Part shown: positions 46,239 to 58,658 of the stretch, piece after piece | Layout of the letters: every line of letters starts with the position of its first letter | How positions within the stretch are numbered: position 1 is the stretch's first letter | From: Apoderus coryli | Lineage: Eukaryota; Arthropoda; Insecta; Coleoptera; Attelabidae | Length of the DNA: 64,000 bases | Assembly: GCA_911728435.2 (NCBI GenBank) | Contig: OU452199.1 | Location: forward strand, 3,730,860-3,794,859 | Direction: 5' to 3' | Program-made: the position numbers and the translations under genes | The notes under the pieces: generated by a model | Told to the model about the DNA's origin: nothing | The model's database searches: none | The model's input: only the letters and a program-made list of their open reading frames with translations

Positions 46239-46921
46239 GTTAGTTTACCAAACGCAAAAGCTGTGTTTCTCAAAGACAAAAGTCGAGTTTGACAAAACTC
46301 GCGTTTCACGAAGCAAAAGCTGGTATTTCTTTCTTTGCATAAAGCATTGGACAAATAGATCTCTTCGTAGAATTGAACGACCAACGAATTGGATGTCTTA
46401 CGGCTTTTCCTTATTGGGGATCTCGTTCTTTACGAAATGGATGGTCTTGCGCCCTTTTCCTTTGATCTAAATTTCTTTTGAAAATACAAAACAAATCTGT
46501 CTTGCAGTACTTTCTGCAACTGAAGAGTCGAATTGAAGACGAAACAGAAAACTGAAAATTGTGTGCCACAAAACAGTGGTATACGTTCTCTTTCCCAGCG
46601 AAACTGGGTCTCCTGTTTATCAACTTTGAAAACGAATCGGTTATCCGAAACAATTTTCGTTGAAAGGTGAGGGAATTTCAGTAACTGCTTTCGATCTTCT
46701 TGATCTCATCAGTAGGACAAAGAAGTCCTAGAGCAATGTAATGTTAGTTTACCAAACGCAAAAGCTGTGTTTCTCAAAGAGAAAAGTCGAGTTTGACAAA
46801 AGTCGAGTTTCACGAAGCAGAAGCTGGTGTTTCTTTCTTTGCATAAAGCATTGGACAAATAGATCTCTTCGTAGAATTGAACGACCAACGAATTGGATGC
46901 CTTACGGCTTTTCCTTGTTGT
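46239..46921 (+). mobile_element. Unclassified element with 180-bp direct terminal repeats and 12-bp flanking duplication
   Basis: Two direct repeats, 46237-46416 and 46741-46920, are 180 bp each with no length difference and about 95% identity; both start ATGTTAGTTTACCAAACGC and end CTTACGGCTTTTCCTTRTTG. They enclose a 324-bp unique segment. The 12-base string TATAATTTTTAT lies immediately outside both ends (46227-46238, 46922-46933). Terminal direct repeats suggest an LTR miniature, but the ends are not TG...CA and the flanking duplication is long, which suits target-primed retroposition of a tandem dimer. No coding potential I recognise. Confidence 0.7.
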
Positions 46922-46933
46922 TATAATTTTTAT

Positions 46934-48530
46934 AAAAATTTGAAAAATATTCAAGCACGTTAGAAATTGAAAAACTTGTTAACCATTTGTAATATTTACC
47001 CTCGTATAGTACTTATATAAAATGAACTAGATGTTTTCATCATTGTCGGAATACAATTATAATCAACCCGGGTTCTCTATAAATATATTTACGTCTTCTT
47101 TTATTAATCAAATCATTTAAAAGACTTCCATGTGCTAAATAGTTTCGGGTTGTCTATAGGTTTGCCAGGTTTGATTTTTTCAAAAGCGGGACAAAGTAGA
47201 TTTTAGGCGAAAAATAATAACGGTTTGTTTTATTATATTTGAGCAGATATTTTTTCGTGTTTTAAGGTGACAAATGGGATTTTCATCATAAAAAGCGGGA
47301 CAATATAATATATATCATAAGCGCGGGACGCGGGGAACTTCGTGACGCGTGGCAACCCTAATTCTCTATAATATTAGGTATACAAATAAATTAATTGAAT
47401 CTAATACTATCTACCTACGTACTTCTATTATCGTTTTTTGAACTATCTATGTATTCTTTTGTTGTTATTATCATTACATAAACGATATTGTTAATAACCA
47501 AATTGTTTATCGATCATAACGTTTGGTAAGTTTACTAGTAAGTTCTCGCATTGTTTAATCTATGGTTCAAGTTATGTATCCATAAATGTGTTAAATTTGT
47601 TGTTATAAACACAAATGAAAAATCGGTAAAATACCTATACAGTGTCGTTTTTATTATTTAATTTTAGTTTCTTATTGGTGGAGTTCGTTATTATCGCGTA
47701 AGTTTTATTTGTATTATTGTAGATAGGTTTGTTATGTAGATTAGATAGGTACCGGGTGATCCACACCGCATAATCTCGCCCACCTTTAAGTTTTTTTAAG
47801 TGTCCGAAAAAACTATAAAAAAGTATGGTTATGTATGCATTGAAAATACGTTTTTTTTTCTACGTATAAAAAAATTGTAACCATGATCAGTATACAGGGA
47901 AAAACAAAAAAGTTTAGTTTTTCTGAATGGATCACAACACTATATAGGAATTTATTTTTTATAATGTTGTGTTGTTTCTGGGTATCAGTTGCAGCACGTT
48001 TCAGCTGCAACATTAGCATTGACATTGAAATAATTAACATCATTAAGCATTTTTAATGATTTGAATGATGAAACAAGCCTATTTAGTAAATTTTTATTTT
48101 ATTTTCTAACATGCATAAAATATGGTTTTTATTTATTTTTATTAAGTTTTACTAAATATGTAGCTACTTGTCATACATGGTTGTAAAGGGAATGACATTT
48201 GTAATCTACTGCCGCTTTAATATATAGGGTGTTCTATATCAGAAAACAAAGTTGATAGAGATGTCTTGAACAATTCGACATCGAAAAAAATTATTGTTAC
48301 GCCACTGCATTAAGCATCAAATTTTCTCTAACTTTTATAAAAACAACCGAAATATAAAGGAAAAAAGAAAATGACAAAAAATGAAAATCGCCCTGTATAA
48401 GGAAAACTAATCAAGTTACGGCTAACTCCGATTACGACATTAAACTAAGCGCAAAAAAGTCGAACGTGACGTGTTACTTAGTTTCGCTCTATTACGGTTT
48501 AGGCTGTACCGTATAAAAACATCCCAATTT
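46934..48530. other. Unassigned AT-rich stretch
   Basis: No gene recognised. CGGGTGATCCACACCGCATA near 47754 looks like the end of another small TIR element, but a partner end was not found. A second module begins at TATAGGGTGTTCTATATCAG near 48222. Confidence 0.35.
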
Positions 48531-48539
48531 GTCCACCCT

Positions 48540-48625
48540 GTACACTGCCAAATTTTCAATATCCTCCTATATGTATAGTTTTCTATATATAGATCGAATT
48601 GGTTCCCGGTGGGACGCCCTGTATA
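48540..48625. repeat. MITE end module, second copy
   Basis: TTTCTATATATAGATCGAAT followed by GGTTCCCGGTGGGACGCCCTGTATAT-type sequence repeats the module at about 41850-41893 in the same orientation. Confidence 0.6.
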
Positions 48626-48684
48626 TGGAATGTTAGTACAAAGTGTATTTATTCAAGTCACACTTTTTTGGTACACCGTGTAGG

Positions 48685-49996
48685 TATAATAGGCACTATT
48701 TCGCTTCTTGATTATAGCAAGGCTTTCGACACTATAGAACATCGTCTGCTTTGTGCCAAGTTAAAATATTATGGGTTCAATGTCGTTAGTGTCGAACTAA
48801 TTAGATCATATCTGACTAATCGTAGTCAGGTAGTTCAATGTATGGGTGAAAAATCGTTACCTTTAAGGAGTGCCACAGGGATCACTCTTCGGCCCGCTTC
48901 TTTTTGTCATTTTTACTATGGATTTACAAAGTTGTGTTAGAAATAGCTGTGTCCATCAATATGCTGATGACTCGCAATTGTATAAAAAATGTAATAAAAA
49001 TAATTATCGCTCGGTTCATGATGCAATAAATGAGGATCTAGTCACAATTTCGAAATATTCAGCTAATAATGGTCTGTATTTGAATGAACAGAAATGTGCC
49101 TTAATGTTTATTGGAAATAAATGTGAGTGGGCACATGACAGGGTTCGTTTAATGACTAATAACACTGAAATTTCCTATGTTAATGAATATAAAAATCTTG
49201 GACTAATTTTTGATTCTAAACTAAGGTTTCGGTCACATATCAAAAAGATTGTTCAGTCTAGTTATGCAGCTCTCAGAAGTCTCCACAAAAATAGAAAAAT
49301 CATTAATAGAAAAACTAAAATTCTGCTCTCGGAGTCACTAGTGTTGAGCCATTCAGACTTTGGTGATTGGATATACGGCATGTGTCTTGATTCTAAGTCT
49401 CAGAATACAGTTCAAAAAATCCAAAACGCTTGTGTGCGCTTTATTTTCAATTTAAAAATTCGGGATCATACAAGCTATAAATGGCGTGAGCTGAGATGGA
49501 TGAATAGGAAAATATCACTTGGCATGTTTTGTGAAAAAATTGCTAATTTCGAAAGAGTCCCCATATCTCTTGAACAAATTATCATATTAGATATACACAA
49601 CATAACTTAGCTACTAGATACAATTATATGTTTTCAATACCTAGACACCACACTACCACCTTTAAAAGATCTTTCTCTTATAATGTAGCAAAAATTTTTA
49701 ATGATATACCTTTGGAGATAAGAAATCGATCATTATTTTCATTCAGAAGACGATTTTCCTTCATCGCAATTGATTGCATGTTAAGTTTGTATCTTTTATC
49801 TAGTATTCCTACATCTTTTTCCATACTTTTAGTTTACTAATGTTATAATTTGTTATTTTATGTCAGTACTTTAGTTTAATTATTTGTAGAAAAATTGTAA
49901 GTTTATTGTTGTAATATTTAGCATGATCGGTAAAGCAAACAGCTTTGCTGACCTTCGCCGAGCTTAAAATAAAGGCATTTTTTATTATTATTATTT
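48685..49996 (+). pseudogene. 5'-truncated jockey-type reverse transcriptase
   Basis: Plus strand. 48685-48870: SLLDYSKAFDTIEHRLLCAK (first Asp block), then SYLTNRSQVVQCMGEKSLPL. After one frame change, 48870-49610: MPQGSLFGPLLFVIFTMDLQ, CVHQYADDSQLYKKC (intact YADD), NEQKCALMFIGN, YKNLGLIFDSKLRFRSHIKK, SLVLSHSDFGDWIYG. In another frame, 49628-49840: KRSFSYNVAKIFNDIPLEIR. The tail TTTTATTATTATTATTTT lies at about 49980-49997. This copy keeps the canonical YADD motif and differs clearly from the FADD copies at 12.4, 34.9 and 43.2 kb, so more than one lineage is present. Confidence 0.88.
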
Positions 49997-49997
49997 T

Positions 49998-51130
49998 CAC
50001 AATGTGCTCATAATTATTGATCTACAAATGTTCGCGTTAACGGAAGTTAAGTTTCCATATAAACTCTCTTACAGTCGTGATTTACCTTGTATTTTTACAC
50101 AAAAATCAAAAAAACATTTTCCATAGTCTCTAATTAACATTATTTATCAATTCTAAAAATATTTAAGCCCACCACAGTAGGTATAACAACGTTTTAAATT
50201 TCAATGATCTTTACGTACGTCACATGAGACCGTATCTTGTTCGGTTCCTAAATTGCCGTTTATAGGAACAAATTAGTATTGCATTGGTACTTATACAATT
50301 TTGTATTTTTGCATTTTGCAGATATACCTAGCGAGTTAAGAGAGCAACCATGACTATCTTCTACATAATCAGGCGGTAAGTAACAGATTTAATTGTAATA
50401 TTATTATTTCGTACAGTGAAGACATAAAGTCACGCACAAATTCGATCGTCTACTAAATAAACGTAATTGTATAATATGTTTTTCTTATGAAACACCCTGT
50501 ATATTATTAATCTTTTTGATTTCCCACAAGATTCTAACAATATTGAATATGTTATAAGATTCCCTTAAAATCAACGATTATCGAGATAATTACGATTGAA
50601 TAGTAGGATTACAAAACGCACTCATAAAATTTCATCTATTTATTTAGTTTGAAAAAATAAACAGTGAAAACTACTCTAATCTAGATTCTAGCGCTCTTTC
50701 CATAACGGTCAATGGATTTGTCCGTCCGAGTTTTCGCTCCTCAGCCGGACAAGTAGCACTTACTTGCAGTGAAGCATGGGTCTTTTCACACCTGCCAAAC
50801 ACGAGTTAATCTCCGTCCGGACAAACAAAAAAGAAAAACTATTGAACAAATCATGGTTATAATATTCTGCCACCGTGTTTTACTGTCGGGCACAATTTTC
50901 TTGTTTAAATTCCACATTAAGTCTTCGCCATACCATATGATGTCCATCCGATTATATTTAGATTAATCTGAAAAAATAACACGTTGCCAAAAATTATTTG
51001 TTTCATTCCTATATTTATTTGAAACTCTTTTTTTTCGATTAATCATTGACCCAATACTTTATCCAGTCACTGTAGTTATTTTTATTACGGTCGGTATCCT
51101 TCGGCAGGCATGATTTATTATACGTCTTAT
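49998..51130. other. Unassigned AT-rich stretch
   Basis: No coding signal recognised. ACACCCTGTATATTA near 50491 is an isolated MITE-type end. Confidence 0.35.
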
Positions 51131-51132
51131 AT

Positions 51133-51977
51133 ACGAGGGAGAAATGCATCAAAAAACTGGCAAACAAATGGTTGTCTACCACTCAGAATTGACTGTTCTG
51201 CGTTGTTCTAGTAGTACGGTTGCGACATGTCCAGTGTTTCCGAAAAAACAGGCGAAGTGCTTCGTGCGCGAACAACTTTTGTTGGATTTGGCTCATCTTG
51301 AAACACCCATACAGTTGACGGCTGTTTACTTTCGGGCTCATACGCCACGATTCATCACCTGTCACGATGTCATAGACGTGTTTCGAAGCATCGCGATCGT
51401 ATTCTTTGAGCATTTCCTTCGACCAATCGACACGAGCCTTTTCTTGAGCGATTGACAAATTGTGTGGGATCCAACGCGAACAAATTTTTTTGACAGTCAA
51501 ATGTTTATGCAATATTGAATGTATGCTGGTCCCACTAATGCCTAAGGTTGTCTCAATCTCTTGATAGGTCACATGACGATCTTGCAATATCAGTTCGCGC
51601 ACAGCATTAATGGTTCTCGGAACAACAACTGATTTTGGACGACCTTCACGAAATTCGTCTTGGAGTGAACTACGACCACGATTGAATTCACCATATCATC
51701 GATAAACATTGGTCCTTGATGGAGCTTCATCGCCACAAATTGAATGCACTGTTGCTGAGTGAATCCACGTCAAAAGTAAAAAATAATCGCACGAAAATGT
51801 TCACGATTTAATTCCATTTTTGGGTCGAGATAAATCTTTTAAGTTACTGTAAACAACACAAATAGCGCTCGTTCTGAGTACGTATAACCTCAAAAATGTC
51901 CAACTTTATGATAGAGCTGTCAGTTGCCAGATTGCAACACCAGAGTTGCCAAATCCCGAAATATAAAAGGCAACCCT
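51133..51977 (-). mobile_element. Mariner element, internally truncated, dead
   Basis: TIR-like ends (T)ACGAGGGAGAAATGCATC on the left and, complemented, (T)ACGAGGGTTGCCTTTTATAT on the right; about 845 bp, shorter than the usual 1.3 kb. Minus-strand transposase pieces: start MELNREHFRAIIFYF near 51815; then in another frame VRELILQDRHVTYQEIETTL, GISGTSIHSILHKHLTVKKI, SRWIPHNLSIAQEKARVDWS and DIVTGDESW (first catalytic Asp block). The frame then breaks and KQPSTVWVFQDEPNPTKVVR continues. The part carrying the second and third catalytic Asp is missing. Confidence 0.88.
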
Positions 51978-54216
51978 CGTACACCACGTAGTACGTAGTA
52001 GCCTGAACTAGTAGTACAGCACCCCTAGCGAAAAATCGAATTCAGTTCATTTTTGCAAAAACTACGTAGCTATAATGTCACTAAAGTCTATATTATACTA
52101 TATATAAGTTCGACTGCTTGTAATATAGGTATTCGTATTTCATTACCTCTCGACGTATCTCGTCCCGTACCACTGCATTTACCCACGAGGTGAGGTAGGT
52201 TTATTTACAGTCTGCTAGAGAGTGTCTTCACAAATGATATTATTGGGTGCGCTAAAATACTGACTGTTCAAAACATTAGTGAGTGAGTGTTTTATGTGAG
52301 CTTTAAGTACTGAACAATTGGAAACATAGTGGATGAGTGTTGTTTGTGTGTTTATTGAAAAATACATCGAATGGATGGATGATGGCTTCTCATGTCTCAT
52401 ATTGTGCTGTTACACACTGTATAAATAATAGGTATGATATATTCAGGTTTTAAGTTATTGAGTAGAAGCAATATTGTTCGATTCCTTTGATTTTGGATCG
52501 AATCAACTTTTTTTTTTTTTTTGAGAATCAACTTAGTATTTCGTACTAATTTTTATTACAATTAGTAAAATAAAAATTTGTATGTGCCAAAAAATGGAAA
52601 GATATCTTGGGATGTATGTTGCAGAGTGCAAATCTCTCATACAAAACCTTAAAAATACTATAAGAATAGAGGAAATCTCTAAAACTTGAATGTATTTGCC
52701 TGAGCTAATTCGGCCTGTCAATTGAAACACATTATATCACAGTTTAATATACAGTTACTTCACTTCGTGTCGGAATGTTTTATCTCTCTGTCTTCAAAGC
52801 AATTCTATACTTATAGCACACCTAACATACACCATACACACAGTGCTTATAGTATAGTATCTTATAGTATATATAGTAGCGGGCCAGAAATGTGGCTGGG
52901 ATTACGACGAGTCGATGCCGTTTTTAGCGTCTACTGACCCTTCTTATCTATAGTTATTATTCTATGATTATATGACAATTTTACCTGTTTACTATATACC
53001 TGCTGGCACCAACCCAGTCTAGACATAGTCGGTACGTTTAGTAATTGAAAATATTTTGTACCGTATTATTTTATTGCACCATTGGTACCGACACTTTCAG
53101 AATTTTACCCCAAACAAAAAAAAATGTTGATTTATGATCATTATTTTGGATGTAAGAGAAATGTAATAAAAGGTGGCAACGTATTTTTCAAGCAGTCACT
53201 GCTATGTGTGTCTCTGTCTTTATATACATCATGTCACGTTCCACAACATGTGCTTTCTAGACACAACCATCGAATATTAATTATTTTAAACTGTGACACA
53301 ACCAGCTGGAGTATAACTAGGCATCTAGCGGTGTTGCCAACATGTGTACAATTTCTCTTATTCGTTACAATATCATTGTTTTCAACAAATGTGCTAATAC
53401 AGTTGTTTTAAATTTGTTGATATATTTAAAATAGAAACGAGTGTTGTTTAGTTATTACTTTATGTTTAACATTGGCAATGCTGTATTCATTTTACTTTCT
53501 TACGTTACTATAGCAATAATTTAGCTTTTAAATTTGTTACACACACACACACCTGTATGTAATATTTTTCGAATGTCTTCAAAAGATACAACTTTTGGCA
53601 ATTAATAGTTGTTTACGTAATTAGTGGGATATAGACATTATTAACTCACGCATGTTACGTACAAACTTTATCTACAACTGTTTATTAGTATATTATTAAC
53701 TATTATTAATTAGTAATATTAACGTATTGTTAATATTGGGCGCTACACAAGGTACCGATGACCATAGCAACAAAGATAAACATTCTCATTACCACACTAG
53801 TGCGTGCGGTATATACGTCATTATGGCATTGAAAATAGTGTCAAATCGTAGCGATTACATGACAGTTCTAGATAAATTATTAATATTAAAAATAAATACT
53901 ACAAACGCAAACAAGTTTTTCGATAAATAAATAATTCTCTTATTAATTATTTATTTATCGAAAAACTTAAAGGCTAGAATATGGCGCATCTGTGTAAATC
54001 GCAACGTCGGCGTCGCGTCGTTTCCTATTAAAACCGCCAAGTGCCATCAGTATTAGGTATTTTGTTTTGCATTTACTCTACCAGAGTGTGTCTTTTGGCT
54101 GCTCGGCACTCACTGTAAATCATAATATACACTTTGTACTGGACCGGATCACCTGTAAAATCTTTAGCCAGCTCTTGACTATATATAACTATTTTGCTCG
54201 ACTATTTTTATACAGG
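51978..54216. other. Unassigned AT-rich stretch
   Basis: No gene recognised. 52745-52870 shares sequence with about 33245-33355. Contains the strong hairpin at 53913-53968, listed separately. Confidence 0.35.
53913..53968. repeat. Perfect 24-bp-arm hairpin
   Basis: Arms AAGTTTTTCGATAAATAAAT(AATT) and their exact complement around an 8-base loop CTCTTATT. No flanking direct duplication seen. Could be a micro-palindromic insertion or a local foldback duplication. Confidence 0.9.
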
Positions 54217-57200
54217 CAAAGATTAATCTACACAATAGATAGTCAGCGTATATGGGAAAGAAAACAAAAATTGAAACTGTCTCGACACGAGCTACATCTA
54301 TTAGAAAAACATGTAACCATGGAAATTATGGAAATTGTAGATGGTGTTATATGTATTGTGTTGAAATAAAATAATCATATGGGCAATGTTAGACAAGGAC
54401 GAGTATACTTTCCCCTACGAGGTGGGAGTTTGTTTTTATATTATAGGTATCATATATGTACTACTGTGCAGCAGTGTTTTTTGTCGGTTAATATAAAATT
54501 ATATGGTATACGTACACCTATCTACGCAAAGATTAATGTGTATGGACGAAAATAAAAGAAATTACTATAATAGTATAAATATACAGGGCTGGTTCATTAA
54601 ATGTTTTAGACAATAATTTTAAATGACTAAAATAATATTATTTTAGTCATTTAATTTTAAATTTCGGATATAAGGATGCATCAAAAAGTTATATTTAAAT
54701 TAACGAAATTTGGCGTTATAGATAGGACTTCCGCTTATTATCTGATTCAGTTTTAAGGATCAAACTCAAACAGCAGATTCAACTTGTTAACATTATGAAA
54801 AAATAAATCTCAGACTCATACAGGCGTGAAATGCTACCCTAACTTTTTTATGCACATTTTTTGCGTGTGTTTCAATTCGGAGATGTAAAATCTAACAAAT
54901 TATATACGTAATAAATGTATCCTTCTGTGATATTGATAGAAAGTCATCGTTATCGCGTATTATCGATTTTAAGAAATGTTAATATTAAAAAGGCTGTGCT
55001 TTTTACAAGTTGCTGAAGTAAATAAGGTTTGAAATTTCCAGCATGACAATAATTATTTAAAAAAATACGGTTTCGAAATGCAGGATGTAAAAAATTAGAA
55101 TTTTTAATCTGTTTTTAATGAAAATTTAAATCTATTGAGAAACATGGTTCAGGGTTTTTGTGAAATGTATTTTACTCCAAAGATTCTACTCATCGATTAT
55201 AACCGAATTAATTTACTCAAAAATATCTATACTAGTAAAATAACACAATTATCACAATTAGGTTCAAATTCTGCAACGCCGAATTGAAAAAAAACTTACA
55301 GTCTCCCTAATATTGGTTTTTGTGCAATGATCATAAAACTTTAAAAAAATAACGATTTATGTAGATTGTATTGTTAACACGTTTCGTAAAAAGCTTTAAA
55401 AACCCACCAACAGGGTGTTAAAAGTATCACGACAATAACTTTTTTCATGTTTTAACAAGTACAATCGTCTGCTTCAGATTGATCCTTAAAAACTGAATAA
55501 CAGTTTCTCTATATAAAAAAATAAAACTCGTAAATATCATCCCCAAACATTTAATTTGAATACAATTACATAACACCATATTTGAAAGTAAATAAAAAAA
55601 AACAGCATTACCTAGTTTAACAGATTTGCAAATTGCAAATCAAAGTATCTATGTATACAGGGTGTTGCATAAGTACTTGTACAAACTTTAAAGGGTGATT
55701 CTTTGACTAATTTTAAGATACAAATTTCATATGTACATTCAAAGTTCAAAAATAATATTATATTTAGGATTATATGCTTGTTCAATAGCATCGCAATTTG
55801 GTGCAATTCGGGATACAGGTGTATTGATGACACCAGAGCTGTCAAAAGAACTAATAAAAAATACGAAAAATAACAAAATACAAATATCATTCAAAAGACA
55901 ACAATGCACATAATAGTCGGTACCAAGCCAAATAGGTAGTAGGTAAATATAGATTTATTTTGTTTCGAGCTTGGGCTTGGCACCGACTTATTGTAATCAA
56001 AACTACCCACCAAACGGATACATTTAATTTTACGCAGACATCTAGTGTGAGCAGGCAATATGCCCGGTGAGAGAAAGTTGATAGACGATGGCCGGACGAG
56101 AAGTAACAACTGATTATATCCTATTGCCAACACAAGATATTCCCTGACGGGAAGCTTTATTAATGAATGGCTTGTTACATACATACATGACTTTTTAAGT
56201 TATGTTGGAAATTTGTTTCACACTACCACACTTTCATCAGGCGGGCAGTTTCGTTGATCCACAACCCAGTGTGACCGAAATTTCCAACATTTACAAAGAG
56301 CTTACACTACCTGTAATTATGATATGTCATTCATCTACGGGTGGCGGAATATATACTGCATCCACGGTATCAGTCTGCAGTAAATCCTCATCCTCCTCCA
56401 ATATAGCTAAAAGCTCAGCAGATAACTAAGGCATTCTGTTTTTCCAAGACATCATTATAACCAAACAAATTATTTAAAAAAAAATTAACAAACAGAACCA
56501 TAATTATCACTTACTTCAAGTCAATATTTTCCAGAGCTTCACTTTATATTTTATATATAATATAATTTTAAATCACAATAATTATAACTTAGTATCTTTG
56601 TTGACACTCACTAAGAAGAATCACACACAAATTATATAAGAAACAAAATAAATGCTACCTAATTGTGGGTCAGCGAAGGGCGCGACATTATGGCGCCTTC
56701 TTACCGGAATTCCCAACGTTGCGTATACGCAACATTAGGAAAAATGATCCGATATGCAAAAACTATACATGTTTTGTAAAATATCATATAACGCCCTTTT
56801 TACTAAAGATCATGGGAATCTAAATCCATAATTTGAAATATCTCATCCGTTTCTGTGTCAGACAAATAGATTGACGAATATATGAAATGATAAATCTCAA
56901 AATGTTGCGAGTTCATAAATTCGCACAAAATAAATATCTTAACTCTGTCGACATATTTCTTAAAACGTAAAGTCTTTGTTGTATTTTGAAAAAATTGTAG
57001 CAACAAAAAAGTATTTTTTTTACTGGCACATTGGAAAAAAAAATTTTAAAAATGTTTCGTTTACGCAACGTTGGGGATTAATGGGTTAAGTACTAAGTGT
57101 CAGTTATCAGTTATAATTTTTTATTTTCCAAGAAAGCGAAACGAGATATTTAAAACGGCATTGCGCCGCCCTCATGTATACCTCCGGGGGCGGCATCGAA

Positions 57201-58658
57201 AATCGCTACACGTCACAAACTTGTAAATGCTTAGAACTACCCCTATGTCAAATTTCTATTTTCTATCTTTTTTGTTTGATACCCAAAGCCCTATTCCTAC
57301 CGAAGTTATTATTTACCCGAAGAAACATTAAAAAGAAGTAAAATTTAAGTACCTAAACCTATAAAGTGGAACTTATACCTGAATTTATAACCCATTTTCT
57401 GCATCGATCTTCTTCTTTAGGAAATCGAAAGAAATGTACCTCTCGATTGTTTCTGTAACTGTTGTTACAATTTCGAAAAGCACATTGGTTACGACTTAAT
57501 TTCGAATTGTTTCTTTCCATTTTCACAAAACACAAAAATTATTTAGTCACTAACTAGGAAGTTTCTCAAATAAAAAAAAAACACAACACAAAATAATATA
57601 ATTAGTCTAAAATTAGAAAAACACAAAATAAGTTAAAAAATATTCACAAAAAAAATAACTACGCAGCCAAAGATTAAATTTAATTTAATATATTAGGTAA
57701 TTCTCTTCAAAACAAAATCAGTAGGTATGAAAACAACCATAATATGTATACCTAATATAATATAGGTAGCACTGATAATTTTTTTATTATAGGTATTATA
57801 AGATCTACAACAATCTTGTTACATCTTTGCCACATTGTCTACGTGAAATATTTAAAATATATGTAATAAATTGAAAAAGTATCTAGTCAATTCTTAAGTG
57901 GAGTTATAATTTTGACAAAGAATAATGTACATTAATACCTACTTGATTTCGGTATTGGTATAAAAGTCTAATATCCACGAAATAAATTTAATATACCTAA
58001 TAATCATTAATCCATGCCATACAACATGTTTCAAGACTAGACCAGTCCCATAAACAGTGGCGAGCAATAATTAAATCAAAAGCTTTTAGCTTTTAGATAT
58101 TTAGATTTTTTTATATACATCAACAAATTATTACAATGGAGCCAGAAGTATGTTTCTATCTAAAAGCTTTTCATTTAATGATTGTTCGCCACTGATCATG
58201 GGACTGGTCTAGTCTTGAAACATGTATGACATGGATTAAATATTATTATATTAAATTTAATTCATAGAGATAAGGCTTTTATTTCAATACTGTACTTGTA
58301 ATAAATCACCCTGTGTGTTTCTTTTACCGACGAATCGGCAACAGCACGACACACACCACATTCGCTTGTTTTTTTTTCTACCCTCCCTACGTATCCCCTC
58401 CAGATTAATACAGAATTTCATCAATCTCTCTCTCTGACAATACAGCATTGTCGGTGCATAACTGTTGCAAATGATGTAAATAATTGTTATACGTTGCGTT
58501 TTGTTTCTGATATTAATAAACTACAAAACGGTTTCTGGCTGTGACAATACTGCTCTATGCTTTACACGCTAGTCTACGCCACGTAGTGGCTGGCATACTT
58601 AGAGATGTTCTCATTTTAATGCATTGGGCTGACTATCTATTGTGTAGATTAATCTTTG
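54217..58658. mobile_element. Copy B of the CAAAGATTAAT family, 4.44 kb
   Basis: Same perfect 30-bp termini as copy A; 7-bp target duplication ATACAGG at 54210-54216 and 58659-58665. Inverted relative to A. Extra DNA relative to A: about 55340-57330, and about 57860-58140 (a partial inverted re-copy of the segment around TTTCAAGACTAGACCAGTCC). Open frames inside are short: plus 55731-55913 and 56202-56429 (Ser-rich, unrecognised), and minus 56184-55891 over a sequence that recurs at about 63380-63445. No catalytic motifs were recognised, so it is probably non-autonomous. A further terminus-like sequence CAAAGATTAATGTGTATGG lies at 54527. Confidence 0.88.

Noticed and set aside
46237..46920. 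Direct 180-bp repeats as LTRs of a retrotransposon
   Set aside because: No TG...CA ends, no primer-binding or polypurine site convincingly placed, and a 12-bp flanking duplication; left unclassified.
55731..56429. Short plus-strand ORFs in copy B as candidate transposase
   Set aside because: No catalytic motif or zinc finger; Ser-rich and short. Not enough to call a transposase.
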